From Mycobacterium heckeshornense (GTDB taxonomy: Bacteria; Actinomycetota; Actinomycetes; Mycobacteriales; Mycobacteriaceae), in assembly GCF_016592155.1 (NCBI RefSeq), contig NZ_AP024237.1, positions 1,240,001-1,304,000 on the forward strand: DNA of 64,000 bases, in the 5' to 3' direction. Both the position numbers and the translations under genes were made by a program. The notes under the pieces are model-generated. The model was given only the letters and a program-made list of their open reading frames with translations. It searched no databases and was not told where the DNA came from. This document shows, piece by piece, positions 35,427 through 47,410 of this stretch (positions are counted from its first letter, which is position 1; each line of letters opens with the position of its first letter).

Positions 35427-37331
35427 GTGCCGAAGCGAGCTCGCCGCGCGTGCGTGACGATCGGCGCGCTGGTTTCGGCGTGCGGCCTGGCGGTGTCGGG
35501 TTGCACCGTCAAGCCCCCGCCCGCGCCGCAGAGCACCGAGACCACGCGCAGCACACCGCCGCCGCCCCCCCGGATCATGCAGGTGATCGTGGGCATCGAC
35601 TCGATCGGCGCCGGTTTCAACCCGCACCTGCTGTCTGACCTCTCGGCGGTCAACGCCGCGGTCAGCGCGCTCGTGCTGCCCAGCGCGTTCCGCCCGGTGC
35701 CCGACCCGACCACGCCGACGGGATCGCGCTGGGAGATGGACCCGACGCTGTTGGTGTCCGCCGAGGTGACCAACGACAACCCGTTCACGGTGACCTACAA
35801 GATCCGGCCGGAGGCGCAGTGGACCGATAACGCGCCCATCGCAGCCGACGACTTCTGGTATTTGTGGCGGCAGATGGTCAGCCAACCCGGGGTGGTCGAT
35901 CCCGCCGGCTACGACCTCATCACCGGTGTGCAGTCAATCGACGGCGGCAAGCAAGCCGTCGTCACGTTCTCGCAGCCGTATCCGGCATGGCGGGAATTGT
36001 TCAGCAACATCCTGCCCGCCCACATCGTCAAAGACGTGCCGGGTGGCTTCCCCGCGGGGCTGGCTCGCGCTCTGCCGGTCACGGGCGGACAGTTCCGGGT
36101 GGAGACCATCGACCCGCAGCGCGATGAGATTCTGATCGCCCGCAACGACCGTTACTGGGGCCCGCCGGCGAAGCCGGATCTCATCCTTTTCCGGAGGGCG
36201 GGCGCACCGGCCGCGCTGGCCGACTCGATCCGCAACGGCGACACCCAGGTAGCCCAGGTGCATGGCGGATCGGCGGCTTTCGCCCAGCTCTCCGCCATCC
36301 CGGATGTGCGAACCGCGCGCATCATGACCCCGCGGGTCATGCAGCTCACGCTGCGCGCCAATGTGCCCAAGCTCGCCGACTCCCAGGTCCGCAAGGCGAT
36401 TCTGGGACTGCTTGACGTCGACCTGCTCGCTGCGGTCGGCGCCGGGAGCGACAACACGGTCACTTTGGACCAGGCGCAGATCCGGGCGCCCAGCGACCCC
36501 GGGTACGTGCCGACCGCGCCGCCGGCGATGAGCAAGGCCGAGGCGCTGGGCCTGTTGGAGGCCTCCGGCTATCAGATCGAGAACGACACGTCTCCGCCGG
36601 TGCCCCCGCCGGCGGCAGATCCCGGGACCACGCCGGTGAACACTGGCGCACCGGAATTCACCCGGGGCCGAATCAGCAAGGATGGCAAGCAGTTATCGCT
36701 TGTCATCGGTGTAGCCTCCAACGACCCGACGTCGGTGGCGGTGGCCAACACGGCCGCCGACCAGCTACGCAACGTCGGCATCGCCGCGACCGTACTGGCT
36801 CTGGACCCGGTGGCGCTCTACCGCGACGCGCTGGTCAACAACCGGGTCGACGCCATCGTCGGCTGGCACCAGGCCGGCGGCAACCTGGCGACACTGCTGG
36901 CTTCCCGTTACGGCTGCCCGGCGCTGGAGGCCACCGCGGTGTCGACATCGGCTGCGCCGACGGCCACCAGATCGGATGGGGCGCCGACACCCCCGGCGCG
37001 TGCGGCGGCCCCGTCGGCGACGCCAACCTCCACGCCGCCGAACCGCGCACCCGAGCCGGGCGCGCTGGTGCAGGCGCCGTCGAACATCACCGGCACCTGC
37101 GATCGCAGCATCCAGTCGAATATCGACGCTGCCCTGCGTGGCACCAAAGACATCAACGACGTGATCAACGCGGTGGAGCCGCGGCTGTGGAACATGGCGA
37201 CGGTGCTGCCGATCCTGCAAGACACCACGATCGTCGCGGCCGGGCCCAGCGTGCAAAACGTCAACCTGTCCGGTGCGGTGCCGGTGGGCATCGTCGGCGA
37301 CGCGGGCCAATGGGTGAAGACCTCGCAGTAG
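35427..37331 (+). CDS. lpqW: Lipoprotein LpqW, modulator of PIM/LAM synthesis
   Basis: 634 residues. The signal peptide ends in the lipobox LAVSGC, so the mature Cys is lipidated and the protein sits on the outer face of the membrane. The body is a family 5 solute-binding (oligopeptide-binding) fold: [29 protein letters not shown] and [19 protein letters not shown]. Proline-rich linkers follow the lipobox ([12 protein letters not shown]) and interrupt the late part ([18 protein letters not shown]). In mycobacteria LpqW directs mannosylated intermediates between polar PIMs (PimE branch) and LAM. GTG 35427 is chosen from the -10 spacing; ATG 35421 is two codons earlier. Confidence 0.93.
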   Translation: MPKRARRACVTIGALVSACGLAVSGCTVKPPPAPQSTETTRSTPPPPPRIMQVIVGIDSIGAGFNPHLLSDLSAVNAAVSALVLPSAFRPVPDPTTPTGSRWEMDPTLLVSAEVTNDNPFTVTYKIRPEAQWTDNAPIAADDFWYLWRQMVSQPGVVDPAGYDLITGVQSIDGGKQAVVTFSQPYPAWRELFSNILPAHIVKDVPGGFPAGLARALPVTGGQFRVETIDPQRDEILIARNDRYWGPPAKPDLILFRRAGAPAALADSIRNGDTQVAQVHGGSAAFAQLSAIPDVRTARIMTPRVMQLTLRANVPKLADSQVRKAILGLLDVDLLAAVGAGSDNTVTLDQAQIRAPSDPGYVPTAPPAMSKAEALGLLEASGYQIENDTSPPVPPPAADPGTTPVNTGAPEFTRGRISKDGKQLSLVIGVASNDPTSVAVANTAADQLRNVGIAATVLALDPVALYRDALVNNRVDAIVGWHQAGGNLATLLASRYGCPALEATAVSTSAAPTATRSDGAPTPPARAAAPSATPTSTPPNRAPEPGALVQAPSNITGTCDRSIQSNIDAALRGTKDINDVINAVEPRLWNMATVLPILQDTTIVAAGPSVQNVNLSGAVPVGIVGDAGQWVKTSQ

Positions 37332-37461
37332 CACCCTATTCCGGCGCGCGCTTGCCCATGTTCGAGTTCGGCCGACGCTCCGCCCGCCGGAATCTCTGCG
37401 GCAACGACGGAAGGGCCTTGAACCACGCCGGGAAAAGCACCGGTACACACAGAGGTCGCGG

Positions 37462-38061
37462 CTACCCGCCTCGACTGACCTCCGGGCGGGGGATTACGGT
37501 GTCGAGGATCCGCATCAGTTGGCGCCTGTTTGGTGGGGCTCCGGTGAGCAACACGTGGTGGTTGATCAAGGCAGGACCGACTCGTGCCGTCAGGGGGGTG
37601 AGGTTGGCGGGATCGATTTCGCCGTTGCGTTCGCCGGTTCGCAGAATCGATTCGATGATGCGAAGACGAGGGGCCACGACGGCGTCGGCGAAGATGGCCC
37701 TGAGCTCGGGTTCGTGAACCAGCTGACCGATGATGTCCATGCCGGGGAAGGCGGTCTTGCCGGCCAGCACGTCACAGTGCGCGGTGAACACCGTGAGCAG
37801 GTTCTCCCGTGCCGACCGGTCGCTACGCGGCTCCGGCAACGGCGGCAGGGCGTGCAGCAGAGCGGCCTGCACCAGCGCACGTTTGCTTGGCCAGCGTCGA
37901 TACAGCGCGGCTTTACCGGTGCGGGCCCGGGCCGCGATCCCTTCCATGGTCAGCCCGCCGTAGCCCGCGGCCGCCAGTTCGTTCAGTGTGGCCTCATACA
38001 GCGCGTTCTCGAGCGTCTGGCCGCGGCGGCGGCTTCGTACAACTTTGGTCTGCTGGGCCAT
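37462..38061 (-). CDS. TetR family transcriptional regulator (Rv1167c-like)
   Basis: 199 residues. HTH domain: ALYEATLNELAAAGYGGLTMEGIAARARTGKAALYRRWPSKRALV with Lys-Ala-Ala-Leu-Tyr-Arg-Arg-Trp in the recognition helix. The C-terminal TetR_C-type domain includes PGMDIIGQLVHEPELRAIF and VGPALINHHVLLTGAPP. The ATG at 38061 is six bases from a TACTAT -10 on the same strand, so the mRNA is likely leaderless. An inverted repeat at 38066-38083 covers that -10, suggesting autoregulation. The PE/PPE pair that I recall between this gene and mshB in M. tuberculosis is absent. No obvious target gene is beside it except mshB. Confidence 0.88.
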   Translation of the reverse strand: MAQQTKVVRSRRRGQTLENALYEATLNELAAAGYGGLTMEGIAARARTGKAALYRRWPSKRALVQAALLHALPPLPEPRSDRSARENLLTVFTAHCDVLAGKTAFPGMDIIGQLVHEPELRAIFADAVVAPRLRIIESILRTGERNGEIDPANLTPLTARVGPALINHHVLLTGAPPNRRQLMRILDTVIPRPEVSRGG

Positions 38062-38065
38062 TCTG

Positions 38066-38083
38066 CGATAGTAGCCGTTATCG
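38066..38083 (-). promoter_or_regulatory. Promoter/operator of the TetR gene
   Basis: CGATA (38066-38070) and TATCG (38079-38083) form an inverted repeat around the minus-strand -10 TACTAT. Repressor binding here would block the leaderless tetR promoter. Confidence 0.4.
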
Positions 38084-38253
38084 TTTCTCATTGACGGCCA
38101 CTCGCCGTGGTTCTGTGTATACGCGACGTCGCCGCACGAAATGCTGTCGGCCCCAACAACATTAGAACGATCATGCGTTATCTGCATAGTGCTCAGGGGC
38201 TTTGGCAGGAAAGGGCTGTAACACATTTTGGCGGTGCTCGGTTGCGTTAGCGG

Positions 38254-38259
38254 TAGGGT
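38254..38259 (+). promoter_or_regulatory. -10 element for leaderless mshB
   Basis: TAGGGT lies six bases before the mshB ATG at 38266, with no ribosome site between. About 170 nt of further sequence back to the tetR promoter shows no other feature. Confidence 0.45.
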
Positions 38260-38265
38260 TCATCC

Positions 38266-39171
38266 ATGCCGTCCCAGGAGACGCCGCGGCTGCTGTTCGT
38301 GCACGCCCACCCCGACGACGAAAGCCTTACCACGGGGGCGACTATCGCGCACTACACCGCCCGCGGTGCCCAGGTGCGGGTGGTCACCTGCACGCTCGGC
38401 GAAGAAGGCGAAGTCATCGATGACCGGTGGGCCCAGCTGGCCGTCGACCACGCCGACCAACTCGGCGGCTATCGCATCGGGGAACTCGCCGCCGCGTTGC
38501 GCGCACTCGGTGTCGACGGGCCGGTCTTTCTCGGCGGGGCGGGCCGCTGGCGCGACTCGGGCATGCCCGGCACCCCCCGGCGGCACCGGCAGAAGTTCGT
38601 CGACGCCGCGGAACGCGAAGCCGTCGGTGCACTCGTGGCGGTCATCCGCGAATTGCGTCCTCACGTCGTCGTGACCTACGACCCCAACGGGGGCTACGGA
38701 CACCCCGACCACGTGCAGACCCACCTCGTCACCACGGCGGCGGTCGCGGCCGCCGGTTCCACGGACTATTCGGGCCCGCCATGGCGGGTGCCGAAGGTGT
38801 ACTGGACCGTGATTGCGGCGAGCGCGTTCTCTGCGGGCTGGCGCGCGCTGCGTCAAGCTGACCTTCGTCCGGACTGGGTGCTCCCGACTAGCGAGAGCGA
38901 TATGGGCGAGTTCGGCTACCCCGACGATCGGATCGACGCCGTCATCGAGGCGCCGGACGCGTTGCCCGCCAAAATTGCCGCGCTGAGTGCGCACGCGACC
39001 CAGGTGACCGTCGGACCTACCGGACGGGCCTGCGCATTGTCGAACAACCTGGCGCTACCGATCCTCGCCGAAGAGCACTACATTCTGGCGGCCGGGACGG
39101 CGGGGAAGCGCGATCAGCGCGGTTGGGAGACCGACCTGCTCTCCGGACTGGACCTGATCCCCGCGCGGTAG
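38266..39171 (+). CDS. mshB: GlcNAc-Ins deacetylase MshB (mycothiol biosynthesis)
   Basis: 301 residues. The LmbE/PIG-L zinc deacetylase motifs are clear: [20 protein letters not shown] near the N-terminus with the His-Pro-Asp-Asp metal/catalytic residues, and [11 protein letters not shown] near residue 145 with the third zinc His. The enzyme removes acetate from 1-O-(GlcNAc)-inositol, the second committed step to mycothiol, the main mycobacterial low-molecular-weight thiol. The tail ([15 protein letters not shown] and [16 protein letters not shown]) matches MshB rather than the related Mca. It is probably transcribed with the small ORF and membrane protein downstream. Confidence 0.95.
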   Translation: MPSQETPRLLFVHAHPDDESLTTGATIAHYTARGAQVRVVTCTLGEEGEVIDDRWAQLAVDHADQLGGYRIGELAAALRALGVDGPVFLGGAGRWRDSGMPGTPRRHRQKFVDAAEREAVGALVAVIRELRPHVVVTYDPNGGYGHPDHVQTHLVTTAAVAAAGSTDYSGPPWRVPKVYWTVIAASAFSAGWRALRQADLRPDWVLPTSESDMGEFGYPDDRIDAVIEAPDALPAKIAALSAHATQVTVGPTGRACALSNNLALPILAEEHYILAAGTAGKRDQRGWETDLLSGLDLIPAR

Positions 39172-39204
39172 GCTGCGAGTCAGCCAGCTTTGGAAGGAAC
39201 CGGT

Positions 39205-39312
39205 ATGGACCCCGACATGGACCCCAACATGCAGCACTGGCAGGATCGACTCGACAATTTTCAGTGGGTGATCGCCTCTCTGGTGGCGCAGCTCGACAGC
39301 ATCCCGACCTGA
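39205..39312 (+). CDS. 35-residue small protein coupled to the next gene
   Basis: MDPDMDPNMQHWQDRLDNFQ followed by WVIASLVAQLDSIPT. GGAAGGA lies 6-7 nt before the ATG, a strong ribosome site, and the frame ends in a four-base overlap (CTGA) with the downstream membrane-protein gene. The sequence is amphipathic with a short hydrophobic patch. I know no family, but site, spacing and overlap argue that it is translated, perhaps to drive initiation of the next gene. Confidence 0.6.
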   Translation: MDPDMDPNMQHWQDRLDNFQWVIASLVAQLDSIPT

Positions 39313-39755
39313 CCGCGACCGAGCCAACCGTCGCCTCGGGTGGTGACACCGAAGCGACGGATCCCGCCATCCGTATCGTCGTTCTCACCCTGCTGGCTAT
39401 CGACGGAGTGCTGTCCGCACTTGCCGCGGCCCTGCTGCTGCCCAGCTACATCGGCGCGATTCCGTTTCCGATAAGCGCATTGCTCAGTGGCCTGGTCAAC
39501 GCGGTCCTGGTGTGGGCAGCGATGCATTGGACCGCGTCGGCGCGGGTTGCCGCGTTGCCGCTGTGGACCTGGCTGCTGACCGTTGCCGCGATGACCTTGG
39601 GCGGTCCCGGCGACGACATCATCCTCGGCGGTCGCGGCGTGATGGCCTACGGCGCGGTGCTGCTGATCGCGTTGGGCGTGGTGCCGCCGGTGTGGCTCGT
39701 GCTCTGGCGGCGACGCCGCGCCCAGGCGAGGCACGGACCGGGCCGTCAGGTCTAA
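39309..39755 (+). CDS. Small integral membrane protein (Rv1171-like), probable CTG start
   Basis: 148 residues from a CTG at 39309: TATEPTVASGG, then four hydrophobic helices (IRIVVLTLLAIDGVLSALAA, FPISALLSGLVNAVLVWAAM, VAALPLWTWLLTVAAMTL, AVLLIALGVVPPVWLVLW) and a basic tail. The length agrees with Rv1171 (146 residues from memory). In this frame the only ATG/GTG/TTG candidate nearby is a GTG about 47 nt upstream, inside the 35-codon ORF; CTG sits in a classic four-base stop/start overlap. Start is therefore uncertain but CTG is the best positional fit. Function unknown. Confidence 0.7.
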   Translation: MTATEPTVASGGDTEATDPAIRIVVLTLLAIDGVLSALAAALLLPSYIGAIPFPISALLSGLVNAVLVWAAMHWTASARVAALPLWTWLLTVAAMTLGGPGDDIILGGRGVMAYGAVLLIALGVVPPVWLVLWRRRRAQARHGPGRQV

Positions 39756-39837
39756 TGTGGCGGGCATGCCAGGTGCCGAGACAGGGAGATTGTGAGGCGG
39801 TGCGGATGATTTCGCAGCGGGCAAGTGTTACCGGGGA

Positions 39838-42414
39838 GTGGCCCTGAACCCGCAACGCAGTAGCGACCTGCCCACCCCCGCCGTTCCGCGGCAAACTAGC
39901 GCCGCCGGCTCGAGCGCGCTGCGACGCGTGCTGCGGCGTGCCCGCGACGGGGTGACGCTCAACGTCGACGAGGCCGCCCTGGCGATGACCGCTCGCGGCG
40001 CGGAGCTGGCCGATCTGTGCCGCAGCGCGGCGCGGGTGCGCGACGCCGGCCTGGAATCATCCGCACGGCGCGGCCCTGGCGGCCGGTTGCCCGTCACCTA
40101 TTCGCCCAAGGTGTTCATCCCGATCACCCGTCTGTGCCGCGATACCTGTCACTACTGCACGTTCGCCACCGTGCCGGGCAAACTGCGCGCCCAAGGGGCC
40201 GGCATGTATCTGGAACCCGACCAGATCGTCGATATCGCCCGTCGTGGTGGTGAATTCGGCTGCAAAGAAGCACTTTTCACCCTCGGCGACCGACCCGAGG
40301 AGCGGTGGCCGGAGGCGCGGGCGTGGCTGGAAGAACGCGGCTACGACTCGACGCTGTCCTACGTACGCGCGATGGCGATCCGGGTCCTCGAGGAAACCGG
40401 CCTGTTGCCGCACCTGAACCCCGGGGTAATGAGCTGGTCGGAGATGTCGCGGCTCAAACCGGTGGCGCCCTCGATGGGAATGATGCTGGAGACGACGTCG
40501 CGGCGGCTGTTCGAAACCAAGGGTCTGCCGCACTACGGCAGCCCCGACAAAGACCCGGCGGTTCGGTTGCGGGTGCTGACCGATGCGGGTCGCCTGTCGA
40601 TACCTTTCACCACCGGGCTGCTGGTCGGCATCGGAGAGACCCTAGTTGAGCGGGCCGAGACGCTGCACGCAATTCGAAAGTCGCACAAGGAGTTCGGACA
40701 CATCCAGGAAGTGATCGTGCAGAATTTCCGGGCCAAGGAGCACACGGCGATGGCATCGGTGCCCGATGCGGGCTTCGATGACTTCCTGGCGACGGTGGCG
40801 GTCGCGCGGTTGGTGCTCGGCCCCGGAATGCGCATCCAGGCTCCGCCGAACCTGGTGTCGCGCCAGGAATGCCTGGCGCTGATCGGGGCCGGTGTCGACG
40901 ACTGGGGTGGTGTCTCACCGCTGACCCCCGACTATGTCAACCCCGAACGACCTTGGCCCGCTTTGGATGAACTGGCCGCCGTCACCGCCGAAGCCGGATA
41001 CGACCTGGTGCCCCGGCTGACCGTCCAGCCCAAATACGTGCGAGCCGGCGCAGCATGGATCGACCCGCGGGTGCGCGGGCATGTCACGGCGCTGGCCGAT
41101 CCGGCGACCGGCCTGGCGCTCGACGTGAAACCGGTGGGGATGCCATGGCAGGAGCCCGACGACGTGGCGTCCTCGGGCCGGGTAGACCTGCACGCGGCGA
41201 TCGATGTCGAAGGGCGCAGCACCGAGACCCGCAGCGATCTGGACAGCGCCTTCGGGGATTGGGATTCCATCCGCGCGCAGGTGCACGAGCTGGCCGTGCG
41301 TGCGCCCGAACGCATCGACACCGATGTGCTGGCCGCGTTGCGCGCAGCCGAGCGCGACCCCGCGGGCTGCTCCGACGCGGAGTATCTGGCGCTGGCCACT
41401 GCTGAGGGTGCCGCCCTGGATGCCGTTGCAGCACTGGCGGATTCACTGCGCCACGATACCGTCGGCGACGACGTGACCTTCGTCGTGAACCGCAACATCA
41501 ACTTCACCAACGTCTGCTACACGGGCTGCCGGTTCTGCGCCTTCGCGCAGCGCAAAGGCGACCCGGATGCCTATTCGCTGTCCGTGGCCGAGGTGGCCGA
41601 GCGGGCATGGCAGGCCCATGTCGAAGGCGCCACCGAGGTGTGCATGCAGGGCGGCATCGATCCCGAGCTGCCGGTCACCGGATACGCCGATCTGGTGCGC
41701 GCGGTCAAGGCGCGGGTGCCGTCGATGCATGTGCACGCGTTCTCCCCGATGGAAATCGCCAACGGGGTCACCAAAAGCGGCTTGAGCATTCGCGAATGGT
41801 TGATCAGCCTGCGCGAGGCCGGTCTGGACACCATCCCCGGCACCGCGGCCGAGATCCTCGACGACGAGGTGCGCTGGGTGCTCACCAAGGGCAAGTTGCC
41901 CACATCACTGTGGGTCGAGATCGTCACCACCGCCCACGAAGTCGGTCTGCGGTCGAGCTCGACGATGATGTACGGCCACGTCGACAGCCCACGGCACTGG
42001 GTGGCCCACCTGAACGTGCTGCGCGACATCCAGGACCGAACCGGGGGTTTCACCGAGTTCGTGCCGTTGCCGTTCGTGCACCAGAACTCGCCGCTGTATC
42101 TGGCCGGCGCGTCGCGGCCCGGCCCTAGCCATCGCGACAACCGCGCCGTGCATGCGCTGGCGCGGATCATGTTGCACGGCCGGATTCCTCATATCCAGAC
42201 CAGCTGGGTCAAACTCGGCGTGCAGGGCACGCAGGTGATGCTCAACGGCGGCGCCAACGACCTGGGCGGCACGTTGATGGAGGAAACCATCTCGCGGATG
42301 GCCGGCTCCGAACACGGGTCGGCCAAGACGGTGCCGGAGCTGGTCGCGATCGCCGAGGGTATCGGCCGGCCCGCGCGCCAACGCACCACCACCTATGCGG
42401 TTCTAGCGGCATAA
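39838..42414 (+). CDS. fbiC: FO synthase FbiC (bifunctional CofG/CofH)
   Basis: 858 residues with two radical-SAM domains that together make 7,8-didemethyl-8-hydroxy-5-deazariboflavin (FO), the chromophore of F420, from tyrosine and the pyrimidine precursor. The CofG-like half has [18 protein letters not shown] (Cys-x3-Cys-x2-Cys); the CofH-like half has [18 protein letters not shown] near residue 560. [17 protein letters not shown] and [19 protein letters not shown] are conserved CofH segments. The GTG start at 39838 has GGGG only one base away, so initiation is not clear; similarity begins by residue 25. F420 is needed by the FDOR protein at 20.5 kb and activates nitroimidazole prodrugs. 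Confidence 0.96.
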   Translation: MALNPQRSSDLPTPAVPRQTSAAGSSALRRVLRRARDGVTLNVDEAALAMTARGAELADLCRSAARVRDAGLESSARRGPGGRLPVTYSPKVFIPITRLCRDTCHYCTFATVPGKLRAQGAGMYLEPDQIVDIARRGGEFGCKEALFTLGDRPEERWPEARAWLEERGYDSTLSYVRAMAIRVLEETGLLPHLNPGVMSWSEMSRLKPVAPSMGMMLETTSRRLFETKGLPHYGSPDKDPAVRLRVLTDAGRLSIPFTTGLLVGIGETLVERAETLHAIRKSHKEFGHIQEVIVQNFRAKEHTAMASVPDAGFDDFLATVAVARLVLGPGMRIQAPPNLVSRQECLALIGAGVDDWGGVSPLTPDYVNPERPWPALDELAAVTAEAGYDLVPRLTVQPKYVRAGAAWIDPRVRGHVTALADPATGLALDVKPVGMPWQEPDDVASSGRVDLHAAIDVEGRSTETRSDLDSAFGDWDSIRAQVHELAVRAPERIDTDVLAALRAAERDPAGCSDAEYLALATAEGAALDAVAALADSLRHDTVGDDVTFVVNRNINFTNVCYTGCRFCAFAQRKGDPDAYSLSVAEVAERAWQAHVEGATEVCMQGGIDPELPVTGYADLVRAVKARVPSMHVHAFSPMEIANGVTKSGLSIREWLISLREAGLDTIPGTAAEILDDEVRWVLTKGKLPTSLWVEIVTTAHEVGLRSSSTMMYGHVDSPRHWVAHLNVLRDIQDRTGGFTEFVPLPFVHQNSPLYLAGASRPGPSHRDNRAVHALARIMLHGRIPHIQTSWVKLGVQGTQVMLNGGANDLGGTLMEETISRMAGSEHGSAKTVPELVAIAEGIGRPARQRTTTYAVLAA

Positions 42415-42528
42415 GTTGTGCCGCGAGCGGGCGCGTCGGTACGCCGACATCCCGCGGGCCGGGATTTGTGCGCCCGCGGGCGGGGTAGACGCGCTGGCGA
42501 AGCCTTTACGCCACGGCCGCGCAGCGGG

Positions 42529-42534
42529 TATACA
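42529..42534 (+). promoter_or_regulatory. -10 element for the PEBP lipoprotein
   Basis: TATACA, close to the ideal -10, is 7 nt before the ATG at 42542, so the mRNA is probably leaderless. TTTACG (42504-42509) could be a weak -35 at 19 nt. Confidence 0.5.
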
Positions 42535-42541
42535 CACGCCC

Positions 42542-43132
42542 ATGAGAGTGGTGCTGGCAGCTGCCGCGCTGCTGCTGTGTGCGGCTCCCGCATGTGGCGG
42601 CGGAACGGTGAGCCCGCAGCATGGTCCCGGCCCGACCACATCAGGAGCCGCGATGAGCACGTCACCACTCCCGGCCGAACCGGGCAAGTTCACCGTCACC
42701 AGTACCGCGTTTGCCGACAACACCCAGATCCCGGCCGAGTACTCCTGTCGGGGGCGCAATGTGCCTCCGCCACTGCGTTGGGACAATGTGCCGTCCGGCA
42801 CGCAGTCGCTGGCGCTGGTTGTCGACGACCCCGACGCGCCCGCCGGCCTGTACGTCCACTGGGTGGTCACCGGTATCCCGCCGTCGACCACCGGAATCGG
42901 TGACGGCCCGCTTCCCCGGGGAGCGAGCGTCAGCCTGAACTCCGCCGGCAGGGCCGAGTACTTCGGCCCGTGCCCGCCGGCCGGTACCGGGGTGCATCAC
43001 TACCGCTTCCAGCTTTACGCGTTGAACCACCCGTTGACATTGGCGTCCAGCACACCCGCGCCGGAAGCCACCCAGACAATCGCCAAGGCGACCATCGCGG
43101 ACGCCCGCATCGTGGGCCTTTTCGGCGGCTGA
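42542..43132 (+). CDS. PEBP (YbhB/YbcL) family lipoprotein
   Basis: 196 residues. Signal peptide MRVVLAAAALLLCAAPAC ends in a lipobox (AAPAC), followed by a Gly/Thr/Pro-rich linker. The phosphatidylethanolamine-binding-protein domain starts near residue 45: FADNTQIPAEYSCRGRNVPPPLRWDNVPSG, SLALVVDDPDAPAG, YVHWVVTGIPPSTT and YFGPCPPAGTGVHHYRFQLYALN. The Asp-Pro-Asp-Ala-Pro and Gly-Pro-Cys-Pro-Pro-x-Gly motifs form the anion pocket. Similar mycobacterial proteins are lipoproteins of unknown ligand. It ends seven bases before the convergent fadH stop. Confidence 0.9.
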   Translation: MRVVLAAAALLLCAAPACGGGTVSPQHGPGPTTSGAAMSTSPLPAEPGKFTVTSTAFADNTQIPAEYSCRGRNVPPPLRWDNVPSGTQSLALVVDDPDAPAGLYVHWVVTGIPPSTTGIGDGPLPRGASVSLNSAGRAEYFGPCPPAGTGVHHYRFQLYALNHPLTLASSTPAPEATQTIAKATIADARIVGLFGG

Positions 43133-43139
43133 AGCAGCC

Positions 43140-45743
<2,604 letters not shown>

Positions 45744-45748
<5 letters not shown>

Positions 45749-45757
45749 CTAGTTGCA
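45744..45757. promoter_or_regulatory. Perfect 14-bp palindrome, probable PadR operator
   Basis: TGCAACTAGTTGCA reads the same on both strands and covers the proposed padR start. A half site, TGCAAC, recurs at 45801-45806 toward fdxC. PadR regulators commonly bind such palindromes in their own promoters. Confidence 0.6.
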
Positions 45758-45949
45758 CTGCACCGCCGCACATACCGGGTGGCAGTGGTTGGATTGTATA
45801 TGCAACGTCTAGTATCAGTAATCGACGGAAGCGCATCGCCCGCAAGCGAAGCGATAGGGCACACTGAGAGTTCGGTCAGCAACCCCAGGCGTCCTTTCCC
45901 GAGCGGCGAGACAGCAGCCACACACGAACAGCACATGGAGGAGACCTTC

Positions 45950-46276
45950 GTGACGTACACGATCGCCGAACCCTGCGTCGACATCAAAGACAAGGCATGC
46001 ATCGAGGAGTGCCCGGTCGACTGCATCTATGAGGGCGCTCGGATGCTGTACATCCACCCCGACGAATGCGTGGACTGCGGAGCGTGCGAGCCGGTCTGCC
46101 CTGTCGAGGCGATCTTCTACGAAGACGACGTGCCGGAACAGTGGGCGCACTACACGCAGATCAACGCCGATTTCTTCGCCGAGCTCGGGTCGCCCGGCGG
46201 CGCGGCGAAAGTCGGCATGGTCGAAAACGACCCGCAGGTGGTCAAGGATCTGCCGCCGCAGGGCGAGGGCGACTGA
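45950..46276 (+). CDS. fdxC: Seven-iron ferredoxin FdxC
   Basis: 108 residues. The N-terminal [28 protein letters not shown] provides the [3Fe-4S] cysteines, and [24 protein letters not shown] provides the [4Fe-4S] set, as in 7Fe ferredoxins of actinobacteria. GGAGGAG precedes the GTG start by 6 nt. A leader of about 130 nt reaches back to a TAGTAT -10 candidate (45810-45815) with TTGGAT 15 nt upstream. It is an electron carrier for P450s and other oxidoreductases, and lies 26 nt before dapC in the arrangement known from corynebacteria and mycobacteria. Confidence 0.95.
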   Translation: MTYTIAEPCVDIKDKACIEECPVDCIYEGARMLYIHPDECVDCGACEPVCPVEAIFYEDDVPEQWAHYTQINADFFAELGSPGGAAKVGMVENDPQVVKDLPPQGEGD

Positions 46277-46302
46277 GCGGCTTGGTGGATCGCCGGCTGG
46301 GT

Positions 46303-47388
46303 GTGTCGGCGACCTTACCGGAGTTCCCCTGGGACACCCTGGCTGACGCCAGGGCCGTCGCCGAGGCACATCCGGACGGCATCGTCGACCTGTCCGTCGG
46401 CACGCCGGTCGACCCGGTCGCGCCGCTGATCCGTGCGGCGCTGGCAGCCGCTAGCGCCGCACCCGGATACCCCGCCACCGCGGGCACGCCGAGGCTTCGC
46501 CGGTCGATCGTCGCCGCCTTGGGCCGGCGCTACGGCGTCACCGGCCTGTCGGAGACGGCCGTGCTGCCCGTCATCGGCACCAAGGAACTCATCGCCTGGC
46601 TGCCCACCCTGCTCGGATTGGCCGCCGCCGACCTGGTCGTGGTGCCCGAACTGGCGTACCCCACCTACGAAGTCGGTGCCCGGCTGGCCGGCACCCGCGT
46701 GCTGCGCGCCGACTCGCTGACCCAGCTGGGTCCGCAATCCCCGGCGTTGGTGTATCTGAACTCGCCGAGCAACCCCACCGGCCGCGTCCTGGGCACCGAC
46801 CACCTGCGCAAGGTCGTCGGCTGGGCCCGCGAGCGCGGCGTCCTGGTGGTGTCCGACGAGTGTTACCTGGGGCTGGGCTGGGATACCGAACCGCTGTCGG
46901 TGCTGCATCCGTCGGTGTGCGACGGCGATCACCGCGGCCTGCTGGCCGTGCACTCGCTGTCGAAGAGCTCGTCGCTGGCCGGGTATCGGGCCGGCTTCGT
47001 CGCCGGGGATCCGCATGTGGTGGCCGAGTTGCTGGCGGTGCGCAAGCATGCCGGGATGATGGTGCCCACACCGGTGCAGGCCGCCATGGTCGCCGCCCTC
47101 GACGACGACGCCCACGAACGCGAACAGCGCGATCGCTACGCCCGCCGGCGAGCAGCGCTGCTACCGGCGCTTCGCGCGGCCGGGTTTGGTGTCAACCACT
47201 CCGAAGCCGGGCTCTACCTGTGGGTCACCCGCGGCCAACCGTGTCGCGACACCGTCGACTGGCTGGCCCGGCGCGGCATCTTGACCGCCCCCGGCGAGTT
47301 CTACGGCCCGCGCGGCGCCCGCCACGTGCGGGTGGCGCTGACCGCCACCGACGAGCGGATCGCCGCGGCGGTCGACCGGCTTTCATAG
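46303..47388 (+). CDS. dapC: Succinyldiaminopimelate aminotransferase DapC
   Basis: 361-residue class I/II PLP aminotransferase. YLNSPSNPTGRVLG contains the Asn-Pro-Thr-Gly cofactor site, VVSDECYLGLGW the Asp and Tyr that hold the pyridine ring, and VHSLSKSSSLAGYRAGF the Schiff-base Lys. The final substrate Arg is in RHVRVALTAT. The fdxC-dapC order is the one in which DapC of the lysine/diaminopimelate pathway was recognised in Corynebacterium. GTG 46303 gives MSATLPEFPWDTLADA; GTG 46285 is an alternative. Neither has a strong ribosome site. Confidence 0.88.
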   Translation: MSATLPEFPWDTLADARAVAEAHPDGIVDLSVGTPVDPVAPLIRAALAAASAAPGYPATAGTPRLRRSIVAALGRRYGVTGLSETAVLPVIGTKELIAWLPTLLGLAAADLVVVPELAYPTYEVGARLAGTRVLRADSLTQLGPQSPALVYLNSPSNPTGRVLGTDHLRKVVGWARERGVLVVSDECYLGLGWDTEPLSVLHPSVCDGDHRGLLAVHSLSKSSSLAGYRAGFVAGDPHVVAELLAVRKHAGMMVPTPVQAAMVAALDDDAHEREQRDRYARRRAALLPALRAAGFGVNHSEAGLYLWVTRGQPCRDTVDWLARRGILTAPGEFYGPRGARHVRVALTATDERIAAAVDRLS

Positions 47389-47410
47389 CGCCGTGTAATA
47401 CGGTCGCTGC

